A DNA stretch of 64,000 nucleotides, from NCBI GenBank assembly GCA_947034885.2, contig OX344752.2, positions 25,052,386 to 25,116,385 on the forward strand. Reading direction: 5' to 3'. Of the stretch, positions 12,615 to 24,249 are shown in pieces (position 1 is the stretch's first letter; each line of letters begins with the position of its first letter). Made by a program: the position numbers and the translations under genes. The notes beneath the pieces are model-generated. The model ran no database searches and had not been told where the DNA came from. It saw only the letters and a list, made by a program, of their open reading frames with translations. The stretch comes from Thuidium tamariscinum. Lineage: Eukaryota; Streptophyta; Bryopsida; Hypnales; Thuidiaceae.

Positions 12615-13546
12615 TTAACCCCTAAAGGACCAACATGCAAAATTTGGCAACATAGCGATTTCGGGCAAGTACGTGTGAGTGGAAATTTTTATATTTTGGG
12701 CCCAAATTTTATTACAAGGTTAGGACGAGGAATATCTTCAATGTATACTAAAAATCAAGACATTTGGAAATATGAGTCAAAAGTTATGGCCTAATATGTT
12801 ACTTTTTTCACGTAACTGGGCACTTTGGGTAGATTGGAAAAAATCACTTTTTTCAAAAATAAAAATTTGAAATTAATTTTCTTCTTTTACATATGCATGG
12901 AAAACTTTGAATCGTTCCATTTTGATCAATTAGTCAAAAGTTATGAGTGTTTTTTTTTTGCGGGCAATTATGGATTCTCTACTCTAAAATAAACTTTGAA
13001 GTCCTTTATTTTACTCTATTTTCAATATTTTCAAAATAATAAAATCATAGGATGTAAGTTGTTTATTACAACATTTCAACCATTGGAATTGGCATTTTTC
13101 AATTTCATAAAATAAATTGTTAACAACTTTATATTTTGAATCATTTGCTACTTCTTTTTATTTACTATTTTTTTCCTATATGTTGTACAATTCTAAACAA
13201 TTTGAAATTTTTTAGGCAAATAACCTACTTGGCCTCAAGAATGAATCGAAAGAGGCACAAACATTTTGGAATATTTTCATATGATTTTCGCCACTTGAAG
13301 TATAGCTGCCGTGTTTTCTGCAGGGTAAAAAAAAAGATTGTTGAGCATTCAAAAGCAAATATCTTGCAATCTCCATGGTGAAAAAATATGAATTTTTTTT
13401 CCACATAATTACTAATTAATTTACTACAAGATCCTATGGTTACAAATCTCAAAAAATGTTTTCAAGAAAAAAATTGATATTGGTACAAAAAATGGCAGCT
13501 TTTACCAATTTTGGAGTAAACATAGTCAAGGAACTTAAGGGGTTAA
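12615..13546. mobile_element. TTAA-bounded transposon copy 2, inverted relative to copy 1
   Basis: It starts TTAACCCCTAAAGGACCA at 12615 and ends with AACTTAAGGGGTTAA at 13546 (932 bp). Its first 170 bases are the reverse complement of 12410-12559. Its last 500 bases are a diverged reverse complement of 11457-11960. The two copies therefore form a giant imperfect palindrome of about 2.1 kb. Open frames inside (for example 13136-13381) are not conserved between copies and look spurious. Confidence 0.7.
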
Positions 13547-13607
13547 GGGTTAAAAGCAATCAAGCAATCCTATTAGTTGTAAGGGAGAAACACCCAAAAC
13601 TGTCCCT

Positions 13608-13935
13608 AGACTGCAGTGAATGTGTTCTCCAAATGTTTGACTGTAATTCATTCACTGACGCAATTAAAGAACACATACCAAAATTTGATTGGTTCACTGT
13701 TGATTTTAGCAACGTTCAGATTTGGGGGCATTTATTGAACAGTTTCAGTGGTCTAGGGAACCAACTCTTTGAAAAATTATCAAAACTCTCCATATGACAT
13801 CCGAAAAATCTTAAATTTTTTTTTAATGTTCATGATTTTCACTTTCTAATACTAGAAAAATATTATTTTTAGAAAAAACTGCCTCCAACTATGCTGATTT
13901 CCTTATTTGGACGGGTTTGGGTGTTTCCACCGTCT
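13608..13935. repeat. Dispersed repeat R, copy 1
   Basis: It is collinear with 62486-62794 on the same strand. Shared blocks include GTTCAGATTTGGGGGCA versus GTTCAGTTTTTGGGGCA, then TAATACTAGAAAAATATYATT, then CTGCCTCCAACTATGCTGA and GGTTTTGGGTGTTTCCAC-type sequence. No inverted termini are evident. The 113-codon frame at 13456-13797 begins inside the neighbouring transposon and is a chimera, not a gene. Confidence 0.65.
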
Positions 13936-14315
13936 GGTTTTCTGGACCCCAAGTCTCAACGCTGGAGAAGAGAATGGAAAGGTACTGCCAGGCAATTCTT
14001 GATGAGAGGAGACGTCATACCCGAGGTGCTGTTGGGTGGGTGGGCTTACGCGCTTGGCCCGTTCCTGTATATGACGCGGTTGCTGCAACGTCCCTGACTA
14101 GTCTAGACAGTACTTCCATTTCTATTTCTTTTTCATTTAGAACTTGGTAACGTACAACTAAGCTTCTATTCTGAATGCGGCAATGACTGAAGAAGTGAGT
14201 GACCGACAAGAAATGCAGGACGTTAAATCCTACCATCGAAGGTGGGCGAAGGGTAAATTTTGAGTTCTCCAAGGTAAAAGTGAAAAAAAGACCTCTTCTT
14301 TGGGCCGTGTTTAGG
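13905..14315. other. GC- and CpG-rich islet of unknown nature
   Basis: The composition changes abruptly between 13905 and about 14315, with many CpG dinucleotides (GACGTCATACCCGAGG, TACGCGCTTGG, GACGCGGTTG). Three frames overlap (60-109 codons, both strands), and none is recognisable. It could be a remnant of a gene exon or of a captured host sequence lying between two repeats. I do not assign a product. Confidence 0.4.
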
Positions 14316-14732
14316 ATAAGGTAGTCGGCTCTGTAATGGAGCATCTAAGGGCTGGTCCCCTTTTTTCATGTATTTTATTGAATGGAAATATTTTTAGCTC
14401 ATTTTTCAGAGAAAGAGAAATTGATGAGGAATCTAACACAAGTGGTTTCATAATTTTTGAATCATTTTTAAATTAGTTATGAATTTTCAAAGGAGATGTG
14501 CCGTAGGTCCCTATTTTATGTCTCTAGGCCTTCCATAAATGGTTCACTTGCAATTTCTAAAGAAAAATGAAAAAGCAAAGAGTATGATTGGCTCTCACTA
14601 TTCCTGATGCATCTTTCTTTAATTCATTCAATGAATGTGGAGGTCCATTTAAGAACCACCTATTGTTCATTTTACAACCTTTTAGAAGGTCCATTCTTAA
14701 TGTATGCTCCATTTTAGAGCTGACTACCTTAT
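14316..14732. mobile_element. Inverted-repeat MITE (family at 37676), copy 1
   Basis: The left end ATAAGGTAGTCGGCTCTG and right end AGAGCTGACTACCTTAT form an inverted repeat that continues to ATGGAGCAT/ATGCTCCAT (about 28 bp with a few mismatches). The interior (GTTATGAATTTTCAAA, GATTGGCTCT, TTCATTCAATGA, GGTCCAT) is collinear with 37740-38040. It is 417 bp long and has no coding capacity. Confidence 0.7.
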
Positions 14733-17700
14733 GATTCAGACCTCACCTTGCTCACTTGGAGTCTTAGATTGCAAATGTGAATTCAGAATTTGTAAAGAAA
14801 AATTATTTGCAAAAAATTAAAAAAATAAAGATGGAAATAGATATATGTACCTTATGCTATGGCAAAAAGATTACTCTACATCACATTTTCTTGCATTTTG
14901 GTCATGGTCACAACTTTGCACAATATAGCTTCTTTTGAATATAACTTCTCCTAAATATTGTATATAGCTTCCCTTAGCTATTTTGGATCCCTATATATGT
15001 GCTCACCTAATATTAATAGCTCCACTAAATGTTAGATGCTTACTACTATGACACAACCACCTATATGGACAAATTTGAGTATTCTCATCCCTAGTAAACA
15101 TTGGAGATGGGCACCCTTGATATGCACTAATAAATCCACAACTTGCTACTCTAGTGAATCATGTATAGTGCGCCATTTGTTGAATCTCTACGCTATGCAT
15201 AGATTGATGATGTTCTTCATCATAATTTGCTAATGTCTTTATAATTTTTGTCTTTTAGATTGCTTTTATAAGAGTTTATTTTGATGGTCCAATGAATTTT
15301 ATTGAATCTATTCAAAGTACTTTTGGATACTCTTCCAATGATAGCAATTTCAAGTTCTACCTATAAAGTAGTGAAAAATTAATGATTTATTTGGACGGTC
15401 ATTATGTCAATTTCATTGAAGGTACTTTTAGAGTCTAAAGTTTGCTAACCATTTTTACAATTGATACTCTTTTTTGCACATGATTTGTTGTGGCATGTTA
15501 AATTTTTTGTCTTTGACCTTGCTTTCAATGGGCTCTATTTCAATTGTCCAATTTTCAAATCCAATTTTATTGTATCTATTTAAGAAGAATTTTTTGATTC
15601 ACTTCCAATAATGACAATCACATGTTCTACTTTTATACAAAACAAAAGATAATAATATGTTCAGCTAGTTGTTTAGAATGTTCTATTAACAATGCTCTCA
15701 TAGGGTCACATGCTTGGCCACATGTGAGTCTTGTTTTGGTGTTTTTGGTAAACAAATTTGTTACATGGAAAGTTTGGTAATTTCAACAAATCTTTTTTTA
15801 AGTAGGTTTACTAGAAATCTACAAGATTGAAAGTCAAAGTATCAAGAAGGTTTTTAATTTCATTGAATGATTAACTTTTGAAGCTCTTTACAAGCCATGA
15901 TGATTTTTAAGAACTTTGGACATCCCTCCTTTTTTTTTCATTTTTTCTCTAGATCAAGGAAAAAAATGAATTTCAAAAGAATCTAATTTTCATGAGAAAG
16001 TATCCAATGGTTGTGAAAAAGTTGTTTTGTTTTGTTTTGGACTCTAACATATACAAGGGTAATGCAATGTCGTTTAGATTTGAAAAATTGTGTTCTTACC
16101 AATTTGAGGGACTCTATTCCTTTGCAAGGGAAATTTGAATTATAGGGTTCAAAAGCTTGATAAGCCCACAATGTCCAAAATTATAAATAAAATTGTTCTA
16201 CTTCGCAAACTTTGCTCTCACATATACATTTCTTGACACCCCAATTTTTTTTAATGTCCCTAATACTAGTCAATAAACATCCTCTAGTGACAAATCCTCA
16301 AAAAATAATTTCATAAAATAATTTTTTAAATATTAATAATTTTTTTAGTAAATGTTGCTATTGGAAAATTTCATGAGTACTTGTCAAATTTTGACACATA
16401 GATGTTTCGCGATTAAGTCAAAAGAAGTCAAAGATCTTTATCTAGATCTTTCTTTAATTTTTTTTTCTCTCTAAATTTGAGGTAATTTTGAGAAAACCTT
16501 TGTTTCTATTTATGTCTTGGTGCATGAATATAAAAGTAAGTATACATGAGTAATCTATGACAAAAATCTAGGAAGGGATTTCATATATAGCAAGCCTTTA
16601 GAGTAGTATAGTAGGCAATGTAGGGGGGCAACTTCTTTCCTTTGTATATATTGGCATTTAAAATTATTGCTCAAATTACACAATTCTATCAAAGTATAAC
16701 TAGCTTCTTGCGCCTTGCTACAAGATAATTTAATATATAGTAGATTATTAAAATGAACTACAAGTTTTAAAGACTCCTAGAAGATGCCTCTAATTTATCA
16801 AGGAATAATGTTATCTAGAGCAAAATATACATGTTTAATCTTTGAAATACTAAGCACCCTCTTGTTTAAACTTATGATTATGATTTATCATATTGTAGAT
16901 GGTGTAGTTTAACACTTAAGAAGAACTTGAATATATTTGGCCCTTAGGTATAGAAGTGTGTTCCTGAATGTGATTTGAAGTTGTATTTGAAGGTATAAGG
17001 AAGTTTAAAATGATTTCATTATTTTTATAAACTCAAATAACGTAGGTATTTCTACTCTGTTGAATTCAATGATTCTTGTATAAGTGAGAAGTATTATAAA
17101 AAAAAACATTGTACATATAAAAGAAGGAAAGATGGTGTAGTTTCTTGTATATATAATAACTTCACTTGAGCGCCTACATTAGAGAATAGCCCAAATCCAA
17201 TGCCAATTTCATTGTAGAAATTTACATGTAAGTCAAGACTATCAATGCAATGACAATTCCACACATCCTATTTGGGGGAATTTGTGAAAAATATTTATAC
17301 AATGAGGGATTATAAAACAATATAGATTTATTTTATACTAGTAGAAATAGTTGTGCATACACATTTGTGGTCAAGTCTAAGAATAGCAACATTCAATCCT
17401 TCATTACATGTAAGGTTCTATATATTCTTGAAGTGAGCCATTCCTTCCTTTTGAAGTAACATTCATCCCCCTAGAAAATACTTAGCTCAACCTTTGACAT
17501 GACAAGAATAAATAGATTTGGAGTCCTCCAAATCCTTAGGACATAAATGGGGACAAAATTTATATCAATTAGTATATATATTGGTCTAAAATGAACAAAC
17601 TCTTTATCAAGGCTAACCTTTTATACATTGGAGTTATTTTTCATCACATGAAATAGTCACAAAATTGTTTTTTTCATTTCAAAATCATCCAAAAAAATCT

Positions 17701-18153
17701 TTAAAACTATTGAGAAACAGTGAGTCCCTTCCATTGTAGAAACATTGCTTTTTTAGTGGTATAATTACAATTAAGATTTTGTATGGTGATTTGCAATTGA
17801 GATTATGTTGGGTGATTAGAATTGAGATTATGTCTCACAATTGTAAAGCAGACCATGAAAAGCTTCTCTTGTCCTAGCTTTGGACTATCTTCCACAAAAT
17901 ATGGCATGCCTTTCAATAAGTACATAACCAACCCTTTTTTTGAGCACCATGGTGCCAAATTGCACCATTTCAAACTGAATTTCTACTTTATACTAGATAA
18001 AAGTAATCCATTTTTTTTAGAAATTTTCATTTCTATTTAAAATACAAATGAAATTGTTGAATGTGGACAAAAAGTGCATGGATATAATTGAAAAGTGTTT
18101 TTTGGTCCAAAAGATAGATGAATGTAGAAATACAATCCTTCACCAAGTTTTAA
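14733..18153. other. AT-rich intergenic DNA, no supported feature
   Basis: I looked for splice-consistent exons, terminal repeats and long frames and found none. The frames at 15036-15233, 15983-16171 and 17822-18040 are short and compositionally like the background. Confidence 0.5.
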
Positions 18154-18220
18154 GTGATCACCATCTTGGCACTTTCTCAAAAACCAAAGAAAAGGGATGT
18201 ACGTAACGCGTCCTTGCACT

Positions 18221-18559
18221 CTACAGTAAGTGAGCTATCTCAGCGAAGTTTGTCGGCTTTAGTAATGCTTCCATGTTCTGGACATCCAATAGTTCCTGAA
18301 CTTCGACGATGTAGCTCGATCTGCTTGACTCTGTCTCAAACTCTAGCGCACCATCACCGAAGTTCGTTAGCTTCTTTTCGCTGTTGGGTTCCACATGGCT
18401 TCCATTGATAGCCGAAGTTTGCAGAAGTTTACGATAATAAATCAGTTTAAAAGGATCAAGACGTAATAACACCGCATGTAATGCACGTTCAATCTTAGAG
18501 TCACCACCTAGTCTAGACTTCCACAATAAAAACATATGTCCAACAGCTTTCCTACACAC
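18221..18559 (-). CDS. Hypothetical ORF, 112 codons, antisense in the upstream region of the Gly/Tyr-rich gene
   Basis: This minus-strand frame has a balanced amino-acid composition, unlike the AT-driven frames elsewhere. It contains segments such as GDSKIERALHAVLLRLD and YIVEVQELLDVQNMEALL that look protein-like. I do not recognise a domain. It lies divergently, about 280 bases upstream of the gene starting at 18835, in DNA of raised GC content. It may be a gene remnant, a short real gene or a chance frame in a GC-richer promoter. There is no independent support. Confidence 0.22.
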   Translation of the reverse strand: MCRKAVGHMFLLWKSRLGGDSKIERALHAVLLRLDPFKLIYYRKLLQTSAINGSHVEPNSEKKLTNFGDGALEFETESSRSSYIVEVQELLDVQNMEALLKPTNFAEIAHLL

Positions 18560-18703
18560 AAGATATCACTTCTGGATGTAGCTTGTAAGTGGAGGTCCAC
18601 CCTCGGAACCTGGAATTGTGCCTGGAACAATCCTTACTGTAAGTTCCTGGAAGATGACTTTCTCCCTGCGAAAGTTCCTTGACGAGCACTTGCACAACCT
18701 GCA

Positions 18704-18710
18704 TATTTAA
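18704..18710 (+). promoter_or_regulatory. Putative TATA box of the Gly/Tyr-rich gene
   Basis: TATTTAA sits about 125 bases before the start codon at 18835, a plausible distance for a 5' leader of about 95 bases. Confidence 0.35.
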
Positions 18711-18791
18711 GTATGTGCATGAGAGTTTGTAGATTATCGAGTTCTCTTCGACCAATTTTCAAGTTTGCACTCTGATCAGATACGCGATTTC

Positions 18792-18834
18792 CAGAGAGAG
18801 AGAGAGACACAGAGAGAGGGAGAGAGAGAGAGAG
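18792..18834 (+). repeat. (GA)n tract in the 5' leader
   Basis: A nearly pure GA run, broken only by ACAC and GGG, ends directly at the start codon at 18835. GA-rich leaders are common in plant 5' UTRs and can bind GAGA-type factors. A role here is inference. Confidence 0.8.
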
Positions 18835-20171
18835 ATGGCGTACCCCGGAGAATACAGACGAGAGCAGTACTATGGGGAAGATGGCTATGTCGAAGGGGGT
18901 GAGTACAATGGCCGGGGTTACGCCACTGAAGCTGGCTATGGTGCGCCTTACGGTAGTGAAGGCTACGGTGCTCGACCTTATGTTGAAGAATCGTGAGCTT
19001 CTTCATCTTTTCCTGAAATTTGCTGAAACCTTCTAACTTTCCTGGTAAAAGTGCAGCAAGAACATATGTAAAGAGAAAATCTCTCCCTCCCATGTTTCTA
19101 AAGTTTGCTGAAATCTTTCCTAGAAAAAGAGCAGCAGGAATGTGTTTGTCGAGGAATGTTAACCTCCTCCCGTTTCAAAAATTTCCTCCCGCTTCAATTT
19201 CATAAGCAACAAACACTTGGTTCGTTTGATGTTTTGTGTAATTAGAACCGATTGCCATGAGTTGCAGTAATAAGTTACGAGACTAACCTTCGCGCCCTGT
19301 GCAGATATGAGCACCGCAGGCACGGGCATCACCACCAGCCAGAAGTGGTGTATGTGCAGCCTGGAGAATCGGACCTGGGGACGGGCTTGACCGGGGGGGT
19401 GAGAAGGGAAGGCTACGGTGAGGGATACAGTGGGGGATACGGTGAGGGTTATGGTGCCGGCTATGGCAGAAACCAACCTGGCTACGGGGCCACCGCTGCT
19501 TATGGAGGCGGAGGGTACGAGAATGTAAGCGGATTCCTAACAATTTTGACCCCTGTTTTCTGCTTCCTCAAACAATGAGTTCTCACTCCTTATTATCTTG
19601 AACCCTACTCTATGAGAATTTGAATCACCATCGCATTCTCTCATAACTACCCACCAAGATTGCCCGATTTTCAAATCTTGAAGTTCTTCATGCGCTCTAG
19701 CTTCTTCTCCTAAACAACCCTGCTGTCTCATTTGCTGAAAGACGAAGCAGAAAGCAGCAATCCAACAAACACTATATAAGCTAGAATCCCAACTCTGGTC
19801 CCAAGATTATCAGGAACGAAGAGTATGTTATCGCCATGCAAACTACTCCACACGGACACACACAGAGAGTGATCCTCGTGGTGGATCTAAAGAAATTTCA
19901 TGTAGCGGTTGCAGTGTGGCATGGTTTGACTGATTGGCACATTAAACTGATTCGTACGCGTGAGTTGCCTGCGCAGGCTCAGGTCGAGCGTCTCGAGGAA
20001 GAGCTGAAAGTGGAGAGGAGGCGGGCGCATGAAGCCGAAGCAGCAGCAGCCGCTGCCACAGCTTATGCTGTTCATGAACGACACGAGAGGAAGGAGGAGG
20101 ATGAGGAGCTGGAGCGCTTCGAGCCTGGTGGTGAACGTAAACACAAACACCATTTCTTCGGCCTCGACTAA
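18835..20171 (+). CDS. Gly/Tyr-rich protein with coiled-coil and His-rich C-terminus
   Basis: Three exons join in frame: 18835-18992, 19305-19524 and 19977-20171 (190 aa). The donors are TC|GTGAGC and AAT|GTAAGC, and the acceptors are GTGCAG and GCGCAG. Exon 1 (MAYPGEYRREQYYGEDG...) and exon 2 carry many Gly-Tyr repeats of the type GYGEGY/GYGAGY plus a His cluster (HGHHH, about residue 60). Exon 3 is a charged helix with a likely coiled coil (VERLEEELKVERRRAHEAEA, an Ala run, then KEEDEELERF), ending KHKHHFFGLD. This layout resembles plant glycine-rich proteins with a His-rich tail whose biochemical role is poorly known. I have no reliable family name. The low complexity suggests a disordered protein. 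A donor-like GGGTGAGT at 18898 inside exon 1 could give a shorter variant. The start is the first ATG after the GA leader. Confidence 0.8.
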
Positions 20172-21052
20172 GTCGAGCCACTCCATACAACTGATTCTCC
20201 TCATCATAAATACTGGTTACATGAATACCGTAATCTTCGCGTGTTATTATAGCGGGTTTTACTTTATGGCATCCGCTGGGAAACTCTTTCGGTCATCTCT
20301 TACGTGTTAGGCGTGCATATCCTATCGATGTTGTCGGTGTTGTTGATGGTAATACAATAATATGATCAAAAGCAGGGTGTGACCTGTGTGCTGGGGAGTT
20401 GGTAGTAATCGTGGGAGATTCAAAGTCACTTGGGTTTTATATATGAATGAATGACAATTTTGCAGTCGCATACTGATCAATTGAGACTCTGAAGCTACTG
20501 ACTGTACTGTACGCTGTAAGTTAGAGTCACGTTTCACAAAATTGTTTTGCATCATGAACATCCGTAAGCAGAAACGAGCATTTATGAAAACATGAAGAAA
20601 TGCGAACATGTAATGGCTTCGTATGTTACGTATTATCACCTCCTACAAGTTGTCACCAAAAAACAAAATACCCAAGATAGAATTGTAAAGCACAAGTTTT
20701 TGTCCCCATGATCGACAGAATGATGGAATTTGCACCGAGAGCAAGCACAGTGGAATGGAACCAAGACTAAATACGTTCTTGAAACGATTCCTATTGATTC
20801 CTCATAAAGATGGGTAAAAGCAGATGATTCCTTGGTCTTGCTATAAATTACTCGGCAGCAGGAACATGAATGTACTGCCCATTTAGAACGCTCGCTATCA
20901 TGCCCTAGGTGATCAAAAGTAACGAGTTTTGTAGGGTATGATGAATAGCAGATGGAGGATCTGTTATTTGAAAGATTTGATGGAACTGAAAATACACGCA
21001 TACAGATTGGAGCTCGATCACACAGATGATCTCATATTAAGAAGAGGGGAAC
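20172..21052. other. 3' flank of the Gly/Tyr-rich gene
   Basis: GC content stays raised to about 21050, consistent with a 3' UTR and flank. Overlapping frames on both strands (20322-20639, 20636-21001) are not recognisable and include Cys/Ser-rich translations typical of chance frames. No second gene is supported. Confidence 0.4.
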
Positions 21053-21397
21053 TTAACCCCTAAATGCCCAAGCCTGTTCGAGTATGTTTTGACTACGAAA
21101 AGAGTGCATGAGCTTGTAGTCATCCCTAGTGAAGCAAATTGATATTTTTCCAAAAAATCTAACCGCATAGATGGTTAATCCGCCACTTGACGTTTGGTGT
21201 TCACTGAATGACAAAGAATCTTTCCTTCCAAGACAGAAATGCAACTTTTCATCCTGGGTATTGGGGGTGGAAAGGAAAGATCTTCTACAATACTTTGACT
21301 TCCAATGCATATATTTGGCTTTTTCAAAGTAGGTGATGTCACATGGTATCAAAATACATGGTTTCTTGTGGTCACCAGTCCGTCCTTCAAGGGTTAA
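21053..21397. mobile_element. TTAA-bounded element, 345 bp
   Basis: It begins TTAACCCCTAAATGCCC and ends GTCCTTCAAGGGTTAA. The two ends are an imperfect inverted repeat with TTAA at each edge. The interior (GGAAAGATCTTCTACAATAC, ACTTTGACTTCC) matches sequence just outside copy 1 at 11400-11450. It carries no coding capacity. Confidence 0.6.
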
Positions 21398-21961
21398 AGA
21401 GCTTGTTTACTAGTAAGTACACAAATTTTGAGTACAAAATTGCGTAGGAGTTGTGAGACTATAACAAAAGGAGAATATATTTTCTATATTTAGTGTATTG
21501 CCTTTTCCCACAATGTTTCTCAAATTTGCATATAATTTTTTGGGGGGATTGGAGGTGACATAAACAACTACAAAGAGTGTTAGAACACTAAATTGCACTT
21601 CTAAAAAATTAATTTCACATGAAAAGCTATTAAATTCATTACACAATACACCTTGCAATTGTTGAAATGCAATTATTTTTTATAAGTAGAAATTGAAAAT
21701 AACTCCAAATCAATAGTTGTATGTTTAAATTTTCAATGGTGAATATCATGAAAACACTTTCCTCTTTCTATTGAAACCATTCTCAAAGCAAATGGATATG
21801 TACAATTTTTTAGATCTCAAATCAAGTAAAATTGCATAAAGCTAGGAAATGAAGTAAAATTGACAAGCTTTACACTTCACTTATGGTACATGTATGCCAT
21901 TAAAGACCTCTAAATAATCAAATATGTACTTTTTACATTGAAAAATGAAAGTTTTCAATAG
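21398..21961. other. AT-rich spacer
   Basis: No feature is supported. The 82-codon minus-strand frame at 21410-21658 is not recognisable. Confidence 0.5.
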
Positions 21962-22083
21962 TTAACCCTTAAAATTGTCCAAATCTTTTTTTTAAACGGT
22001 CAAAGAAATTTAATTGCCCATTCAAAAATGGGCCTAAAATTTTAGATCGACCATATATAGGCAATTGGGCAATTAGGGGTTAA
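21962..22083. mobile_element. TTAA-bounded mini-element, 122 bp
   Basis: TTAACCCTTAAAATTGTCC at the left is the imperfect complement of GGGCAATTAGGGGTTAA at the right. With TTAA on both sides it is the smallest member of the TTAA group seen here. Confidence 0.6.
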
Positions 22084-22793
22084 ATACAAAAAAGAGCAAT
22101 GATGCTAAGATGTAAGCATGTGAGCTTGAGTCTAAGAGCGGTGAGTGGGGATTTTGTGAGCTTAGAGCCCAAAATTTTAATATTTGATATATATATATTT
22201 TTTAAATTGGTTAAAAGATCAAAAGATTAATTTTTTTTTTTACCAAAATGTACTATATTTCAAAAATATGACCTTTTACTATGGGACCTATGACCGTGAA
22301 TTTTAGATTCAAAAGCTTAACAAGTTGATGTTACTGCAAGTCTAAAATTTATATTACATTTTAAGAGGTTGTCCCAAGGTAGGTTAAGTATAAAAAGTTT
22401 AGAAGCACTTCTAAATATGAGAAGAAGACAAATATGATGATGATATTATAGGGAGTGGTACATTTTATAAATAATAATAAATTCTTTCATTGCAACAAAG
22501 AATACCTATTGAAATTTGAATACAATATTTTGCTACTAGAATTTGAGGATTTCAAAGATAATATATCATGGGTATTATGTATCTACTTTATTTGTGCTAA
22601 TACCTTTCAAATAATTCTTGTTCATTCACATGCCTTAATGATTACAGCAATAGCAAGCACTTGCTTCACTTCATCTGAATTGAGGGTGAAAACACAAATG
22701 AACATGTCTATCTTACAATCTAATTACGAAATGCATAATCAAGAAAAGATATAATAAAGGTGTTTGTAGTTTAAGAACATGCCACACTTTTAA
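22084..22793. other. AT-rich spacer with one unassigned frame
   Basis: A 99-codon plus-strand frame at 22455-22754 is AT-driven and has no recognisable domain. Nothing else is visible. Confidence 0.4.
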
Positions 22794-23524
22794 GGGTCAT
22801 TGCAAGAAACACGTCACGTTTTTGTCTCAAAAACGTAGTTTTTTGGCAAAGGACTGACAATCTTGCACAATCCTACCAGTACTGCGCGTTTGCATTGCAC
22901 CTGTCAATGTCAGCCATTGATTTAGTACTATGTAGTACTATGGTGTATTACAAAGTGCTATGAAGTACTACTCAAGCCACTAGGAACAAAAAATAGTAGA
23001 AAAGGGGTCTATGGACCTTTTCATTTTTAGTAATTCAAAAAAGATTTAAAAAATAATTTAAAAAAAATCTATTTTTTTAAACAAAATTGTACTCAGATTG
23101 CAACAAAAAAATTCCCTTAGGAAATTTTTTCCCTCTTCATAGCCCTTGTGCAAAGGAAGGTCACTTTGACCCCACGTGCACAATAGACATGTTACCATTT
23201 TCATAAAAACTCATCGTCAATCCTTGAAATGTTTGTAGACCTCCAACTTGTCCATTTTGTGGCTTCAAATTCAGAGTTTTGAGTCAAAAATAGGACTAAA
23301 AACCTCCCAAATGGCCAAGGTAGACACCCAATTTAGGGAAATTTAAAAATAGTAGACTAATTTTTTAAAAATTTAAAAAATTATGGAATGTGTAAAACTT
23401 TTTTATTCAACTTCATTCCGAATTTCAAGTCAAAAAAACAAAAGGTGCAAAAGTTATGAGCAAAAGACTACCTATTGGAGGTCAAAGGGACAAAAAAAAG
23501 GACAAGTGTTTCCTGCAATCACCC
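22794..23524 (+). mobile_element. GGGTSATTGC-family transposon, copy A (731 bp)
   Basis: The left end GGGTCATTGCAAGAAA and the right end TTTCCTGCAATCACCC are inverted repeats. The possible target duplication is TTAA/ATAA (three of four bases match). The interior contains ACGT-rich sequence near the left end, short TAGTACTATG repeats at 22925-22975, and the motif GCAAAAGTTATG at 23447. The right half is collinear with 9030-9414. No transposase frame is present. Confidence 0.75.
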
Positions 23525-24211
23525 ATAAATGGAAGTCCCATTTATTCTTCTAAAATGGGAACAAGTATAAGTTGGAAAATTGAAAAATATGATATTAAGA
23601 ACCTTCTAGTTAGGATCAATCTCAAACAAAGCGTATTAAATTAATCAAATTTATGCAAGGAACAAAATTCACTTGAATAACATTATGTTTGTAATAATAT
23701 TCCTTGCACTTTCCTAGTGATTGCATTGATTTTTGGTGGATGCCTTATTACTCCTATGAATTTACTTACCATTCAAAATGAAAGGAATTTTTTTAGCATG
23801 TATTGGTCAAGGATGAATCCACTATATAGTCAAAAAGCCTAAACAAGGTGTATAGACATCGAAGTGAGATTGGTATGGTGGAGTGTAAGTTGAATCCAAC
23901 TTCTTTAAGCTTAATGATTTGGGTATATGTAAGATTTGTATTAATTAAAACATGCTAGACCTCAAGAATCTTGGGTTGGTACCTAAGAGCATGGAAATGC
24001 TTAGATCCCATGTCCCATCTTGCAATTTGGTTTGAACAAAACTAAAAATCTTGGATTTGAAATGTCATGCTTTTATACTCACACTTTTGCCTTTTCTTAA
24101 TAGAGGTAGTAGAAGGTGTACTAGGCTTAACAATCAATAATAATCTTGTATTTGGCCTATGTATACTTTTGAATGGCTTGACATTGTTACCTTTGTTTGT
24201 GTGAAATTCTT

Positions 24212-24249
<38 letters not shown>

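Noticed and set aside
13456-13797. 113-codon frame
   Set aside because: It starts inside a TTAA element, crosses its terminus and runs into repeat R. The second copy of repeat R does not keep the frame.
19159-19543. Minus-strand frames opposite exon 2 of the Gly/Tyr-rich gene
   Set aside because: They mirror the GGN-rich coding exon on the other strand and lack independent support.
20636-21001. 121-codon minus-strand frame
   Set aside because: It lies in the probable 3' flank of the upstream gene, has a Cys/Ser-rich chance-like composition, and no domain is recognisable.
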